The notes under the pieces were generated by a model that had not been told where the DNA came from, did not search any database, and was given only the letters and a program-made list of their open reading frames with translations. 64,000 bases of DNA from Nitrospirillum amazonense (GTDB lineage Bacteria; Pseudomonadota; Alphaproteobacteria; Azospirillales; Azospirillaceae). A program made the position numbers and the translations under genes. The stretch spans positions 186,001-250,000 of the forward strand of contig NZ_VITN01000002.1 in assembly GCF_007828045.1 (NCBI RefSeq). The letters run 5' to 3'. Positions 17,602 through 26,463 of the stretch are shown here, in pieces; position 1 is the first letter of the stretch; each line of letters begins with the position of its first letter.

Positions 17602-18297
17602 TTAAGCGACCAAGGACTGGCGGCGGTTGCCGAAGCGGCCACGCGGCCGCTGGCGAGGCCGCGCGTCGTCGGAAGGCGCGGGCGGTCGAGACTGTAGGGT
17701 TCCAAATTCGGCCAGGTGACGCAGGGCGCGGACATCCCGGACCGCCACGCTGTCCACCGCCTGGTAGTCGATGAGGCCCCGACGCCGGAGATCCGAGAAA
17801 AGACGAGAGACCGTCTCGGGGCTGAGCAGCAGATAGTTGGCGATGTTGACACGGCTGAGCGGCAGGGGGACATCCATGCCGCTGGCCGCCGGAGTACCGA
17901 GGATCTGAATATCCATCAACCGCGCCAGCAGAAACGCCAGCCGCTGGGGGGCGCCTGCCCGCCCCACCATCAGCATCTTGCGCTGAAGCTGGGACATTTG
18001 CGCGGACAGCCGTTCGGCCACCCCGCGCCAGAACGGGACCGCGTCGTCCTGGTCGGGTGCCAAGGTGCGCACCACCGCCGGCGTCAGGCACTCGGCGGCG
18101 ACCGATTGCCGCTGGCCGGGCGGAACCCCAACCAGCGCTCCGGGTCCGAAAACCTCCAGGACATGATGGCCGCCATCGGCCTCACGATGGCGAAGCAGCA
18201 CGACACCGGATTGAATTTCATAAAGGGCCGCCGTCGATCCGACCTCAAAGATCAGGTCGCCAGCCGCGAAACATTGGATGCTACTGGGGTTGTTCAT
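17602..18297 (-). CDS. Crp/Fnr-family transcriptional regulator
   Basis: The 231-residue protein has an N-terminal cyclic-nucleotide-binding-like beta barrel (about residues 8-95), a dimerisation helix (about residues 95-125) and a winged helix-turn-helix (about residues 145-190; PLSRVNIANYLLLSPETVSRLFSDLRRRGLI), which contains the Crp/Fnr recognition-helix pattern. The N-terminus lacks the cysteine cluster of oxygen-sensing Fnr, so it is probably not an iron-sulfur sensor. A basic, disordered tail ends the protein. It sits directly upstream of the two ferritin-like genes in the same orientation and may regulate them; no binding site was identified with confidence. Confidence 0.87.
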   Translation of the reverse strand: MNNPSSIQCFAAGDLIFEVGSTAALYEIQSGVVLLRHREADGGHHVLEVFGPGALVGVPPGQRQSVAAECLTPAVVRTLAPDQDDAVPFWRGVAERLSAQMSQLQRKMLMVGRAGAPQRLAFLLARLMDIQILGTPAASGMDVPLPLSRVNIANYLLLSPETVSRLFSDLRRRGLIDYQAVDSVAVRDVRALRHLAEFGTLQSRPPAPSDDARPRQRPRGRFGNRRQSLVA

Positions 18298-18362
18298 AAC
18301 ACCCCTCCTATCTCGTCTCGGCGCTCCACCGCCCTCAGCGGGGCGGAGCCTCCGCCGATTGG

Positions 18363-18908
18363 TCAGAGAACAGTGGTGCGCAGGCGGATGCGAAATCCTG
18401 CCCTATGCAGGCAATCGCCCAGGTTGTCGGCAAACGCCTCACGCTCTTCCGAGGTCAGGTCGGCGGCGAATGGCAAGCGCCGATCCCGGTGGTGCAGTTC
18501 CAGCCGCCGGCAGTCGCCCGTGGCATCGCGGACCCGAACCAGATTGAGGCCCAGCAGGGGCAGGGTGATGGCGATGCCCTGCCCCGCCTTGGCCCACCGT
18601 TCCAACACCAGGACACCGTCGGCGACGCGCACGCGCTCCCAGCGCCGGGCGGCCCGCCGCCACAGGAAGAACGCCAGCAGCAGAAAAGCCATGTCCCCCG
18701 TCAGATAGACCAGGACCAGCCAATAGCCGGCGAGCAGCAGACCGAAATCAAGCAGGCAAACGCCAGAAAGCACCACGCCCATGAACCAGAGAAACCCCCG
18801 GTCGGATAAGGAATTGGGCGGTGTGATCGTGGCATCGAAAACGGGACGTGCAGGCGTCGCCCAATCAGCGACGGCCGCGGTAATGTCGGACGGCATCGGA
18901 ACTCTCAT
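18363..18908 (-). CDS. DUF2244 domain membrane protein
   Basis: The 181-residue protein has two adjacent membrane helices (about residues 38-60 and 65-85) followed by a cytoplasmic domain with RRWERVRVADGVLVLERW and a C-terminal basic end, the layout of the DUF2244 family of alphaproteobacterial inner-membrane proteins. The function is unknown; members often occur near respiratory cytochrome genes. An internal alternative start lies five codons downstream. It is 65 bases upstream of the Crp-like gene and in the same direction. Confidence 0.75.
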   Translation of the reverse strand: MRVPMPSDITAAVADWATPARPVFDATITPPNSLSDRGFLWFMGVVLSGVCLLDFGLLLAGYWLVLVYLTGDMAFLLLAFFLWRRAARRWERVRVADGVLVLERWAKAGQGIAITLPLLGLNLVRVRDATGDCRRLELHHRDRRLPFAADLTSEEREAFADNLGDCLHRAGFRIRLRTTVL

Positions 18909-18988
18909 ACGCGGGAGGGAACGGACGGACGAACCGACCCGCAGCGCCGATGCTCAAAGAAAAGGAGGATGGCCGTCGTGGAACCGGT

Positions 18989-19390
18989 TCAGGACATGCC
19001 TGACATCGACGGCGGCCCGCGGGCACTGATACCGCTGGGCCGGCGCACCGGGCCGGGGCGGGCCATGACCGGCGTCAAACGGTCCAGCAGGACGGTCCAG
19101 ACCACCGCGAGGACGGGGCCAGCCGGCGCCGTCAGCCCCAAAGCGCCCATGCCGGCGAAAGGACAAGACGCGCCATGGTCCTTCGACGTGCCCTGGTGGA
19201 CGGGCAAGCCCATCTCCCGCAACACGCCGGCGTCGGGCACGGAACCGGAGCACAGGACCATCGTCAGGACCGGCTCGTCATCCGTAACGGACACCTCGGG
19301 CATCATGCCCGCCGGAACGAGGGCACGCAGCATGAAGGCGGCGACAAGGAGCCAAAGCCCCATCGCCCCCACACCGCATCGCATCGTCAT
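18989..19390 (-). CDS. DUF2946-like small membrane-anchored protein (copy 4)
   Basis: This divergent copy of about 133 residues keeps the family order: helix with LRALVPAGMMPE, VLCSGSVPD, CPFAGMGALGL, a second hydrophobic segment, and the ARGPP tail shared with copies 2 and 3. The long His-rich region is reduced to HQGTSKDHG. The start is uncertain: in-frame ATG codons at 19390, 19384, 19441, 19450 and 19456 are all possible, and none has a good ribosome-binding site. It is separated from the other three copies by the ferritin-like cluster, implying either an older duplication or a dispersed regulon. Confidence 0.6.
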   Translation of the reverse strand: MTMRCGVGAMGLWLLVAAFMLRALVPAGMMPEVSVTDDEPVLTMVLCSGSVPDAGVLREMGLPVHQGTSKDHGASCPFAGMGALGLTAPAGPVLAVVWTVLLDRLTPVMARPGPVRRPSGISARGPPSMSGMS

Positions 19391-19643
19391 CCGGCTTGCC
19401 GACACCTTGGCCCCGCCCCTGATTTGGCCGTCACCACACATTCGCCCCATGACCATGGCGTGCGCGCTGCGCTGCGTCAATGAGACAGCGGAAAGTGCCG
19501 AATCCTGTGAGAAGCTGATGCCACGGAGCAAACAATGGAGGAACTGCCGCACTCCGGAATCGGGTCAGCGTCGGCGATTGCCCCTGACGACTTGGTTACA
19601 TCCGATATCCGCTTGACGATCGCGCCCACCCGGAACAAGATTT

Positions 19644-19860
19644 TGCGTTCACGGTCCCCAGATCATCTAGATCTGGGGCTAAGAGGGAAGCCGGTGCGGC
19701 CTCGCAAGAGGGCTATGCCGGCGCTGCCCCCGCAACTGTAAGCGGAGAGCGGCCGTCCACTTCAGCCACTGGCGCCACCCCTGTACGGGGGACGCCGGGA
19801 AGGCGGGACGGGCCGCATCGACCCGCGAGCCAGGAGACCTGCCGTGATCGCTAGAACGTC
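19644..19860 (+). ncRNA. Cobalamin riboswitch upstream of nrdAB
   Basis: All hallmark blocks of the AdoCbl riboswitch are present in order: CTAAGAGGGAAGCCGGTG (from about 19679), a GCTGCCCCCGCAACTGTAA block near 19722, AGCCACTGG (about 19764), GGGAAGGCGGG (about 19797), and the B12 box AGCCAGGAGACCTGCC (19828-19843). GCGTTC at 19645 and GAACGT near 19854 can close P1. A strong hairpin (CCCCAGAT/ATCTGGGG) occupies the P2 region. The expression platform extends to the nrdA start at 19969 and contains CGGGCGGGGTGTCCCG (19863-19878), a block identical to one beside the second riboswitch. Binding of cobalamin is expected to shut off the B12-independent reductase. Confidence 0.93.
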
Positions 19861-19968
19861 CTCGGGCGGGGTGTCCCGATGGCCGCTAGGCGTGTGCGCG
19901 CCCGCTGGGTGGCCCACGCCTGCGCGCCACTCCCCCGTCCGCTTCCGTCTTGATCTTGGGGGATGCAG

Positions 19969-21882
19969 ATGTCCGCGCTTGCCTACGACCTCGACCAGAA
20001 CGGCCACCTCGTGCCGCTGACCCGGCCGCCCGCACGCCCCGCGCAGGAGCACCGCGCCCCCCTGATCCCGCCCCTGGCGCCGCTGCCGCAGCCGGCGGAC
20101 CTGGTGCTGGACCGCCGCCGCGACGACCTGCTGACGGCCTTCGGCAAGGCCACGCTGCAGGACCGCTACCTGTTGCCCGGCGAGAGCTTCCAGGACATGT
20201 TCGCCCGCGTATCCTGCGCCTTCGCCGACGACACAGCCCACGCCCAGCGTCTGTACGACGCCATGTCGCGCCTGTGGTTCATGCCGGCCACGCCCATCCT
20301 GTCCAACGGCGGCACCACGCGCGGCCTGCCCATCAGCTGCTTCCTGAACACGGTGCCGGACTCGCTGGACGGCATCGTCGGCACCTGGAACGAGAACGTG
20401 GCGCTGGCCTCCAACGGTGGCGGCATCGGCACCTATTGGGGCGGCGTGCGCTCCATCGGCGAATCGGTGAAGGGCCTGGGTGCCAGTTCCGGCATCATCC
20501 CCTTCATCCATGTCATGGACGGCCTGACCCTGGCCATCAGCCAGGGCAGCCTGCGCCGGGGCTCCGCCGCCTGCTACCTCGACATCCACCACCCGGAGAT
20601 CGAGGAGTTCCTGGAGATCCGCAAGGCCTCGGGCGACTTCAACCGCAAGGGCCTGAACCTGCACCACGGCATCAACATCACCGACGCCTTCATGGAGGCG
20701 GTGCGGGACAATGCCCCGTTCCCCCTGATCAGCCCCAAGACGGGCAAGGCGGTGCGTGAGGTCAACGCCCGCCAGCTATGGCAGCGCATCCTGGAAACCC
20801 GCATGCACACGGGCGAGCCCTATCTGCTGTTCATCGACAGCGTGAACAAGGGTCTGCCCAAGCACCAGCGCGAGTTGGGCCTGAAGGTCAGCAGTTCCAA
20901 CCTGTGCAGCGAGATCGTGCTGCCCACCGGCGCCGACCATCTGGGCAACGAGCGCACGGCCGTCTGCTGCCTGTCGTCGCTGAACCTGGAGACCTGGGAC
21001 CAGTGGCAGGAGAAACCGGCCTTCGTGGAGGACGTGCTGCGCATGCTGGACAACGTCCTGACCCACTTCATCGAGACCGCCCCTGACAGCATGGAGCGCG
21101 CGCGCTACTCCGCCCTGCGCGAACGCTCGGTGGGCCTGGGCGTCATGGGCTTCCACTCCTTCCTGCAGGCGCGGAACATCCCCTTCGAAAGTGCCTTGGC
21201 CAAGTCCTGGAACCTGAAGATCTTCCGCAAGATCCGGCGGGAGGCGGATGCCGCCTCCGTCATCCTGGCGGTGGAGCGGGGCCCGTGCCCCGACGCGCAG
21301 GAGCGGGGCATGAAGGCGCGCTTCAGCCACAAGATCGCCATCGCCCCCACCGCCAGCATCAGCATCATCTGCGGCGGCACCAGCGCCTGCGTGGAGCCCA
21401 TCCCGGCCAACGTCTACAACCACAAGACCCTGTCCGGCGCCTATGTCGTGCGCAACCCGCACCTGGGCAAGGTGCTGGCGGCCAAGGGCCTGGACACGCC
21501 GGAGACCTGGCAATCCATCGTGGAGCATGAGGGCTCCGTCCAGCACCTGGACGGGCTCACCGAGGACGAGAAGGCCGTGTACCGCACGGCGTTCGAGATC
21601 GACCAGCGTTGGGTCGTCGACCTGGCCGCCGACCGCACGCCCTTCATCTGCCAGAGCCAGTCGCTGAACCTCTACCTGGCGGCCGACGTGGATAAGTGGG
21701 ACCTGCACATGCTGCACTGGACGGCGTGGAAGCGGGGGGTGAAGAGCCTCTACTACTGCCGCTCCAAATCCATCAGCCGCGCCGCCGTCGCCGGCCGGCT
21801 GGAGCAGGCGCCCGCCGCCGAGAGCGCCATGACTGTGCCCGCGACGCGAACCGACTATGAGGAGTGCCTGGCATGCCAGTGA
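19969..21882 (+). CDS. nrdA: Ribonucleoside-diphosphate reductase alpha subunit (class I, no ATP cone)
   Basis: The 637-residue catalytic subunit reduces ribonucleoside diphosphates for DNA synthesis. It contains the active-site pattern NLCSE (Asn-x-Cys-x-Glu, with the thiyl-radical cysteine), the redox cysteine in LPISCF, a conserved PTASISIICG stretch, and a C-terminal CLACQ redox pair. It starts almost directly with the catalytic N-terminal domain after about 45 proline-rich residues, so the ATP-cone that tunes overall activity in E. coli NrdA (761 residues) is absent. The ATG at 19969 is preferred over 19963 because GGGGG lies six bases upstream. The cobalamin riboswitch ahead suggests use when B12 is scarce. 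The stop overlaps nrdB by 10 bases. Confidence 0.93.
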   Translation: MSALAYDLDQNGHLVPLTRPPARPAQEHRAPLIPPLAPLPQPADLVLDRRRDDLLTAFGKATLQDRYLLPGESFQDMFARVSCAFADDTAHAQRLYDAMSRLWFMPATPILSNGGTTRGLPISCFLNTVPDSLDGIVGTWNENVALASNGGGIGTYWGGVRSIGESVKGLGASSGIIPFIHVMDGLTLAISQGSLRRGSAACYLDIHHPEIEEFLEIRKASGDFNRKGLNLHHGINITDAFMEAVRDNAPFPLISPKTGKAVREVNARQLWQRILETRMHTGEPYLLFIDSVNKGLPKHQRELGLKVSSSNLCSEIVLPTGADHLGNERTAVCCLSSLNLETWDQWQEKPAFVEDVLRMLDNVLTHFIETAPDSMERARYSALRERSVGLGVMGFHSFLQARNIPFESALAKSWNLKIFRKIRREADAASVILAVERGPCPDAQERGMKARFSHKIAIAPTASISIICGGTSACVEPIPANVYNHKTLSGAYVVRNPHLGKVLAAKGLDTPETWQSIVEHEGSVQHLDGLTEDEKAVYRTAFEIDQRWVVDLAADRTPFICQSQSLNLYLAADVDKWDLHMLHWTAWKRGVKSLYYCRSKSISRAAVAGRLEQAPAAESAMTVPATRTDYEECLACQ

Positions 21883-22970
21883 CCGGCCTGTCCCACCTGG
21901 ACCCGCGCACCCTGGTCAACACCGGCCGCGTCGGCCTGCTGACCGGCACCGGCACCTACGACGTCGAGCGCTATCCCTGGGCCTACGAATTCTGGAAGCG
22001 GCAGCAGCAGACCCATTGGATGGGCGAAGAGGTGCCGCTGGGCGCCGACATCAAGGACTGGACCTCCGACCGGGTGACGGATGCCGAGCGTGCCCTGCTG
22101 ACCCAGATCTTCCGCTTCTTCACCCAGTCGGACGTTGAGGTGGGCGACAATTACCTGAAGCGCTACATCCCCCTGTTCCAGCCCCTGGAAATCCAGATGA
22201 TGATGGCCGCCTTCTCCAATATGGAGACGGTGCACATCGATGCCTACGCCCTGCTGCTGAAGACCTTGGGCATGCCCAAGACGGAGTTCGAGGCCTTCCG
22301 CAATTACCGGGAGATGCAGGCCAAGGCCGACTACATGCACACCTTCGGCGTGAACACGGTGGCGGACGTGGCCCGCACGCTGGCCATGTTCGGCGCCTTC
22401 ACCGAGGGCATGGCCCTGTTCGCCAGCTTCGCCATGCTGCTGAACTTCCCCCGCCACAACAAGATGAGCGGCATGGGGCAGATCGTCACCTGGTCGGTGC
22501 GTGACGAGAGCCTGCACTGTGAGGGCATCATCCGCCTGTTCCACGAATGGAACCGCGAGACCGGCGCCGTCACGGCGGGCGTGCGCGACGACATCATCGA
22601 CGTGGCGAAGACCATGGTGGGCCTGGAGGAAGGCTTCATCGACCTGGCCTTCGAACTGGGCCGTGTGGAGGGCATGACCGCGCCCGACATCAAATCCTAT
22701 GTCCACTACATCGCCGACTGGCGCCTGACCCAGCTGCGCCTGCCGCCCGTGTTCGGCTACTTCACCGAGGCCGACAGCGGCTACCGCCAGGTACGGCCCC
22801 ACCCGCTGCCCTGGCTGGTGGAGATCCTGAACGGCGTGGAGCACGCCAACTTCTTCGAGCAGCGCGCCACGGAGTACAGCAAGGCCGCCAGCCGCGGCAG
22901 TTGGGACGGCGATGACGGGGTATGGGCGGCCTTCGACAAGGCGGAGGGCGGACGCGGCCGGGCGGCTTAA
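21873..22970 (+). CDS. nrdB: Ribonucleoside-diphosphate reductase beta subunit (class I radical-generating)
   Basis: The 365-residue subunit houses the di-iron (or related) cofactor and radical tyrosine. The first ligand helix shows SNMETVHIDAY, giving Glu118, His121 and Tyr125, with the tyrosine four residues after the histidine as in E. coli NrdB Tyr122; the second ligand helix shows RDESLHCEG (ExxH). The N-terminal QSDVEVGDNY stretch supplies an acidic ligand. The C-terminal tail binds the alpha subunit. An ATG at 21873 inside the nrdA end gives a 10-base overlap and translational coupling. Its stop overlaps the convergent PepSY gene's stop. Confidence 0.93.
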   Translation: MPVTGLSHLDPRTLVNTGRVGLLTGTGTYDVERYPWAYEFWKRQQQTHWMGEEVPLGADIKDWTSDRVTDAERALLTQIFRFFTQSDVEVGDNYLKRYIPLFQPLEIQMMMAAFSNMETVHIDAYALLLKTLGMPKTEFEAFRNYREMQAKADYMHTFGVNTVADVARTLAMFGAFTEGMALFASFAMLLNFPRHNKMSGMGQIVTWSVRDESLHCEGIIRLFHEWNRETGAVTAGVRDDIIDVAKTMVGLEEGFIDLAFELGRVEGMTAPDIKSYVHYIADWRLTQLRLPPVFGYFTEADSGYRQVRPHPLPWLVEILNGVEHANFFEQRATEYSKAASRGSWDGDDGVWAAFDKAEGGRGRAA

Positions 22971-24358
22971 GCCCGCCAGCGCCGCCGCACCCAGCGGACG
23001 GTGAGGTAGAGCCCGGTGGCGAAACTGAGGGCGACGCCCGCCAGCAGGGGCAGCATCACCAGGTCGCGCACTGGTCGCGCCCGCAGCCAGGGGGTGAAAT
23101 CCAGGCGGTGTGGCGCCTGGTAGAGCCAGCGGTAGCCCCGATCCGCCGCATCCACGCTGCCCAGTAACTCCCCAGATAAGGGATCGACGTAGAAGCGGCG
23201 GCCATCGGGCTGGATCAGGCGATAAGCCGGCAACGGTGCGATCTCGCCATGATGAGGGAAATAGTAGTCGTCCTCCTTATCCAGGCGCTGCAAGTCGCCA
23301 CCTCCCAGCAGGACCGCCGCGCGATCCATGACGGCGGGGGTTGTGGGCGCGCCAACGGCATCCAGGCGGGTACGGCTGCCATCGCCTGCAAAGGCGATGA
23401 AGGCCAAGGCGCCATCGAAGGGGGCCGCGCTGAAGGAAACGGCACCGCCAGGCCGTGTGGCGGCCAGGTCGCGCAGGGCCTGCCTCAGTTGCGTGCCGGT
23501 GAGGTGCAGGCCCCGCAACTGGGCGCGCTCAGCGGTGGCGTCGCCGCCCTCCAGGGCGCCCCACGGGTTCATGGACAGCATGCCACTGACCACCCAGGTC
23601 AGGGCGAACAGGCCGAAGATCACGCCCGGCACATGGTGCCAGTAGGTCCAGCCGCGATAGGGCGACCAGCGACCGCTGGCGCGGCGGCGGAACTGGCGGA
23701 TGCCGATGATCATGCCGGTCAGGGTCAGCACGCCGCCGGTCAACGAGGTCCAGACAACGGTCTGGGACCACAGCGCCGCGTCCCGCCGCAGGTCGGCGAA
23801 GTAAATCCAATGGGGCACGGCACCCAACCAGTTCCAGAAGCGCTGCCGCCGGTTGGTAGCCTGCACCACCTTGCCGGTGGTGCCGGAGACGTAGACCTGC
23901 CGACCGTCCGGCCCCGCCAAAGTGACGCGGTATAAGGGACGGTCACGGTTGAAGCCGCCGGCGACCGTCCACTGGTCATACGCTATCATCTCCATCGCGG
24001 CGACGGTGCCGTAGGAGGAGGCGACAAGGCGTGCGTCATCCTCCCCCACCGCCGTGATGCGCTGGCCGCTGGCGAGGTCGATGGCACCGGCCCGCAAGCG
24101 CAGGATGGGCCGGTCGCCCAGCATCTCCACCTGCGCCCGGTCGACCACCGCATCGTCGGCCAAGGCCCCATCCGCGACGGTGCAGCACCGGTCCCAGTCC
24201 AAGGGGGTTAGATGGCCAAGGCGCACGTCTTCCCTTAGGGCCGGATAGCCCACATAGATCATCACCATGCCGGACAGCACCCAGGCCAGCATGGGGATGC
24301 TCAGCACCAGGCCCAGATAGCGATGGGCGATGGTGAGCCAACGGAACACGCGCGTCAT
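22967..24358 (-). CDS. PepSY-associated TM helix protein (partner of TonB receptor)
   Basis: The 463-residue membrane protein starts at 24358, giving an N-terminal helix (about residues 12-37; YLGLVLSIPMLAWVLSGMVMIYVG), a long periplasmic part, helices near residues 185-215 and 240-265 (including WHHVPGVIFGLFALTWVVSGMLSM), a second PepSY-like region and a final helix near residue 435. Conserved histidines in WHHVPG could hold haem or metal, as in inner-membrane siderophore reductases. It begins 14 bases after the stop of the TonB receptor gene and belongs to the same operon. It is a distant homologue of the PepSY protein at 1136. Confidence 0.85.
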   Translation of the reverse strand: MTRVFRWLTIAHRYLGLVLSIPMLAWVLSGMVMIYVGYPALREDVRLGHLTPLDWDRCCTVADGALADDAVVDRAQVEMLGDRPILRLRAGAIDLASGQRITAVGEDDARLVASSYGTVAAMEMIAYDQWTVAGGFNRDRPLYRVTLAGPDGRQVYVSGTTGKVVQATNRRQRFWNWLGAVPHWIYFADLRRDAALWSQTVVWTSLTGGVLTLTGMIIGIRQFRRRASGRWSPYRGWTYWHHVPGVIFGLFALTWVVSGMLSMNPWGALEGGDATAERAQLRGLHLTGTQLRQALRDLAATRPGGAVSFSAAPFDGALAFIAFAGDGSRTRLDAVGAPTTPAVMDRAAVLLGGGDLQRLDKEDDYYFPHHGEIAPLPAYRLIQPDGRRFYVDPLSGELLGSVDAADRGYRWLYQAPHRLDFTPWLRARPVRDLVMLPLLAGVALSFATGLYLTVRWVRRRWRA

Positions 24359-24372
24359 GGCCGCCCTCCCCA

Positions 24373-26355
24373 TCAGAACCGGTAGCTGTAGCGCACCTCG
24401 GCGGTGCGGGGCACGGCCAGGGTCTGATAGGTGTAGTTGGCGCCCGTGCCGTCCACCTGGGTGGTGCCCAAGCCGGTGGCGTAGCGCCGGTCCAGCAAGT
24501 TCTGGATACGCAGGGTCAGCGTCTGATGCCGGCCCTGGTCCAGGAAATAGCGGCCGGCGAGGTCGACCACGGGATAGTTGCCGTAGCTCTCCCGCCCATC
24601 CCATAGGCCGGAGCGGTACAGGGTGCCGACATAGTCGACGCTGGCGGTCAGGCCGAAGGGCAGGTCCTGGGGATGATAGTCCACGCTGACCTTGGCCTCC
24701 TGCCGGGGAATGCCGTCGATCTGCTGATTGCCGTCCTGCACGGCGCGGGAATAGGTGTAGCTGGCGGCGGCCGACCAGTCCGGATAGTCGGCGTTCAGGA
24801 TGACCTCGCCACCGCGCAAGTGGACCTGGCCCTCCACATTGCCGAACACCGCCTGATTGGTGGCGTCGTCGAAGGTGGCGTAGTCGATCATGTCGGTGAT
24901 GTTGCGGGCGAAGCCCACCACCTCCCACCGCAGGGTCTGGCGGGCGTCGAGATAGCCGCCGACCGAGGCGTTGGCGTAGACGCTGCGCTCCGGCTTCAGG
25001 TTGGGGTTGCCGCGCTCATCCTCCGGATCGTTGGCGAACAGTTCCTCCGCCGTCGGTAGGCGGAAAGCCGTGCCGCCGCCGGCGCGCACGAACAGGCGGG
25101 GCGTCAGGTCGTACTTGCCGCTGACGGTCCACACTGTGGCCGACCGGCCCTCGCTGGGCGCGTTGTAGCGCAGGCCCAGGGCCAGGGCGCCGTCAGGCAA
25201 GAGGGCCGAACTGGTGGCCAACTGGCCGAAGACGGCATGCACACTTTCCGACTGCGGAGCGATCACCAACACGGCGTCACTGCCGGAATAGGCCTGGAAA
25301 TCATAGCCCGCGATGGCATTCGCCCAAGGACCGACGGCGGTTCGGGCCATCAGGTTAGCGCCAGCGTCGTGATAACCCCAGTAGCCGTCATTCTCGGCGG
25401 ATTTGGTGACACCTGGCGCGCCGATGACGTTGTCGGTTTCGGTGTAGTGGGAATCCCAGGCATGGTAATAGCCCTTGGCGTACAACTGGAACTGGTCGCT
25501 GGGCGTGTAGTCGATCTTGCCGGTGATGATGTTCTCGGACCGGTCGTTGAAGGCCTCGAACACCTTGACGGGGCGCAAATTGTCCAGTTTGGCCTGGTTG
25601 TCCTGTAAGGTGGCGCTGACGCGCAGCGCGTCTGTGACGTCGTAGGCGTACTTGGCGCCTGTGGTCACGACGCGATAGCCCCGGTCGCGCTGCGTAGCGC
25701 TGGGCTGAACGTCCTGGCTGCGGAAGGGCTGGTAACCCTGCGATGTGTCGCCGTTGGCGTAAATCACGAAATGGCTGCGGCCGATGCTGTCGCTGTAATA
25801 GCCATCGCCGTGGAAGCCCCGGTTGGTGTCGCCGCCGACGGTGAAGCCGCCGGACGGCTTGTCGGTGAACGCCTTGGTGACGACGTTGACGGCGCCGGCC
25901 ACGCCCTGGGTGCCGTAGAACAGGGCCTGCCCGCCCTCCAGCACCTCGATCCGGTCGACCATGGAGGCCGGAAGGGTGTCCAGCGGCGTGGTGCCGGCGT
26001 AAAGCCGGTTGTTGATGCGCACACCGTCGACCAGCCACAGCACGTCCGATGTCCGCGAGCCCTGCAGCGACACGGTCACATAGTCGTACGGGCCCGTCTT
26101 GGAGCGGAGGTAGAGGCCGGGCACGGTGGTGGCCAAGCTGTCCGCGATGTCGACGTAGCCGGCCTTGGCGATATCGTCCGCCGTCACCGTGTCGACGCGC
26201 ACGCCCTGCTGTTCCAGGATGGCGGGGATCGAGCCTTCCAGTTTCCTGCTGGTGATCACGATTTCAGCCGGCGCGTCCTCCGCATGGGCGATAGCGGCCG
26301 GCGTACCGGCTAAAATCAACCCGCCCAGAAGCTGGCAGGATTTCTTGAATACCAT
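24373..26355 (-). CDS. TonB-dependent receptor downstream of a cobalamin riboswitch cluster
   Basis: The 660-residue receptor has a signal peptide (about residues 1-25), a TonB-box-like EIVITSRK, a plug (GVRVDTVTADDIAKAGYVDIADSLATTVPG; VDRIEVLEGGQALFYGTQGVAGAVNVVTKAF) and a barrel ending in phenylalanine (RYSYRF). Together with the following PepSY gene it forms a likely uptake operon. The nearest upstream genes on this strand are folB and a PrpD-like gene behind a cobalamin riboswitch, so cobalamin or a precursor is one possible substrate, though a 108-base gap with an AT-rich hairpin-like stretch separates it from them and it may have its own promoter. Iron chelates are the alternative. Confidence 0.9.
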   Translation of the reverse strand: MVFKKSCQLLGGLILAGTPAAIAHAEDAPAEIVITSRKLEGSIPAILEQQGVRVDTVTADDIAKAGYVDIADSLATTVPGLYLRSKTGPYDYVTVSLQGSRTSDVLWLVDGVRINNRLYAGTTPLDTLPASMVDRIEVLEGGQALFYGTQGVAGAVNVVTKAFTDKPSGGFTVGGDTNRGFHGDGYYSDSIGRSHFVIYANGDTSQGYQPFRSQDVQPSATQRDRGYRVVTTGAKYAYDVTDALRVSATLQDNQAKLDNLRPVKVFEAFNDRSENIITGKIDYTPSDQFQLYAKGYYHAWDSHYTETDNVIGAPGVTKSAENDGYWGYHDAGANLMARTAVGPWANAIAGYDFQAYSGSDAVLVIAPQSESVHAVFGQLATSSALLPDGALALGLRYNAPSEGRSATVWTVSGKYDLTPRLFVRAGGGTAFRLPTAEELFANDPEDERGNPNLKPERSVYANASVGGYLDARQTLRWEVVGFARNITDMIDYATFDDATNQAVFGNVEGQVHLRGGEVILNADYPDWSAAASYTYSRAVQDGNQQIDGIPRQEAKVSVDYHPQDLPFGLTASVDYVGTLYRSGLWDGRESYGNYPVVDLAGRYFLDQGRHQTLTLRIQNLLDRRYATGLGTTQVDGTGANYTYQTLAVPRTAEVRYSYRF

Positions 26356-26463
26356 GGATGTAATTCCCCAAAAAAAGAAGCGCCCTTTTTGTTCCGGTAG
26401 CCGAACCGGCAGGACGTTGATTGCGATTTCTTGAAGCCGATTTGAGAAATGTTGGCCGAGACG

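Noticed and set aside
26356-26463. Firm terminator between the PrpD-like gene and the TonB receptor
   Set aside because: A CCGGT/ACCGG hairpin and an A/T-rich symmetric stretch exist on the minus strand, but the T-run is too far from the GC stem to call it confidently.
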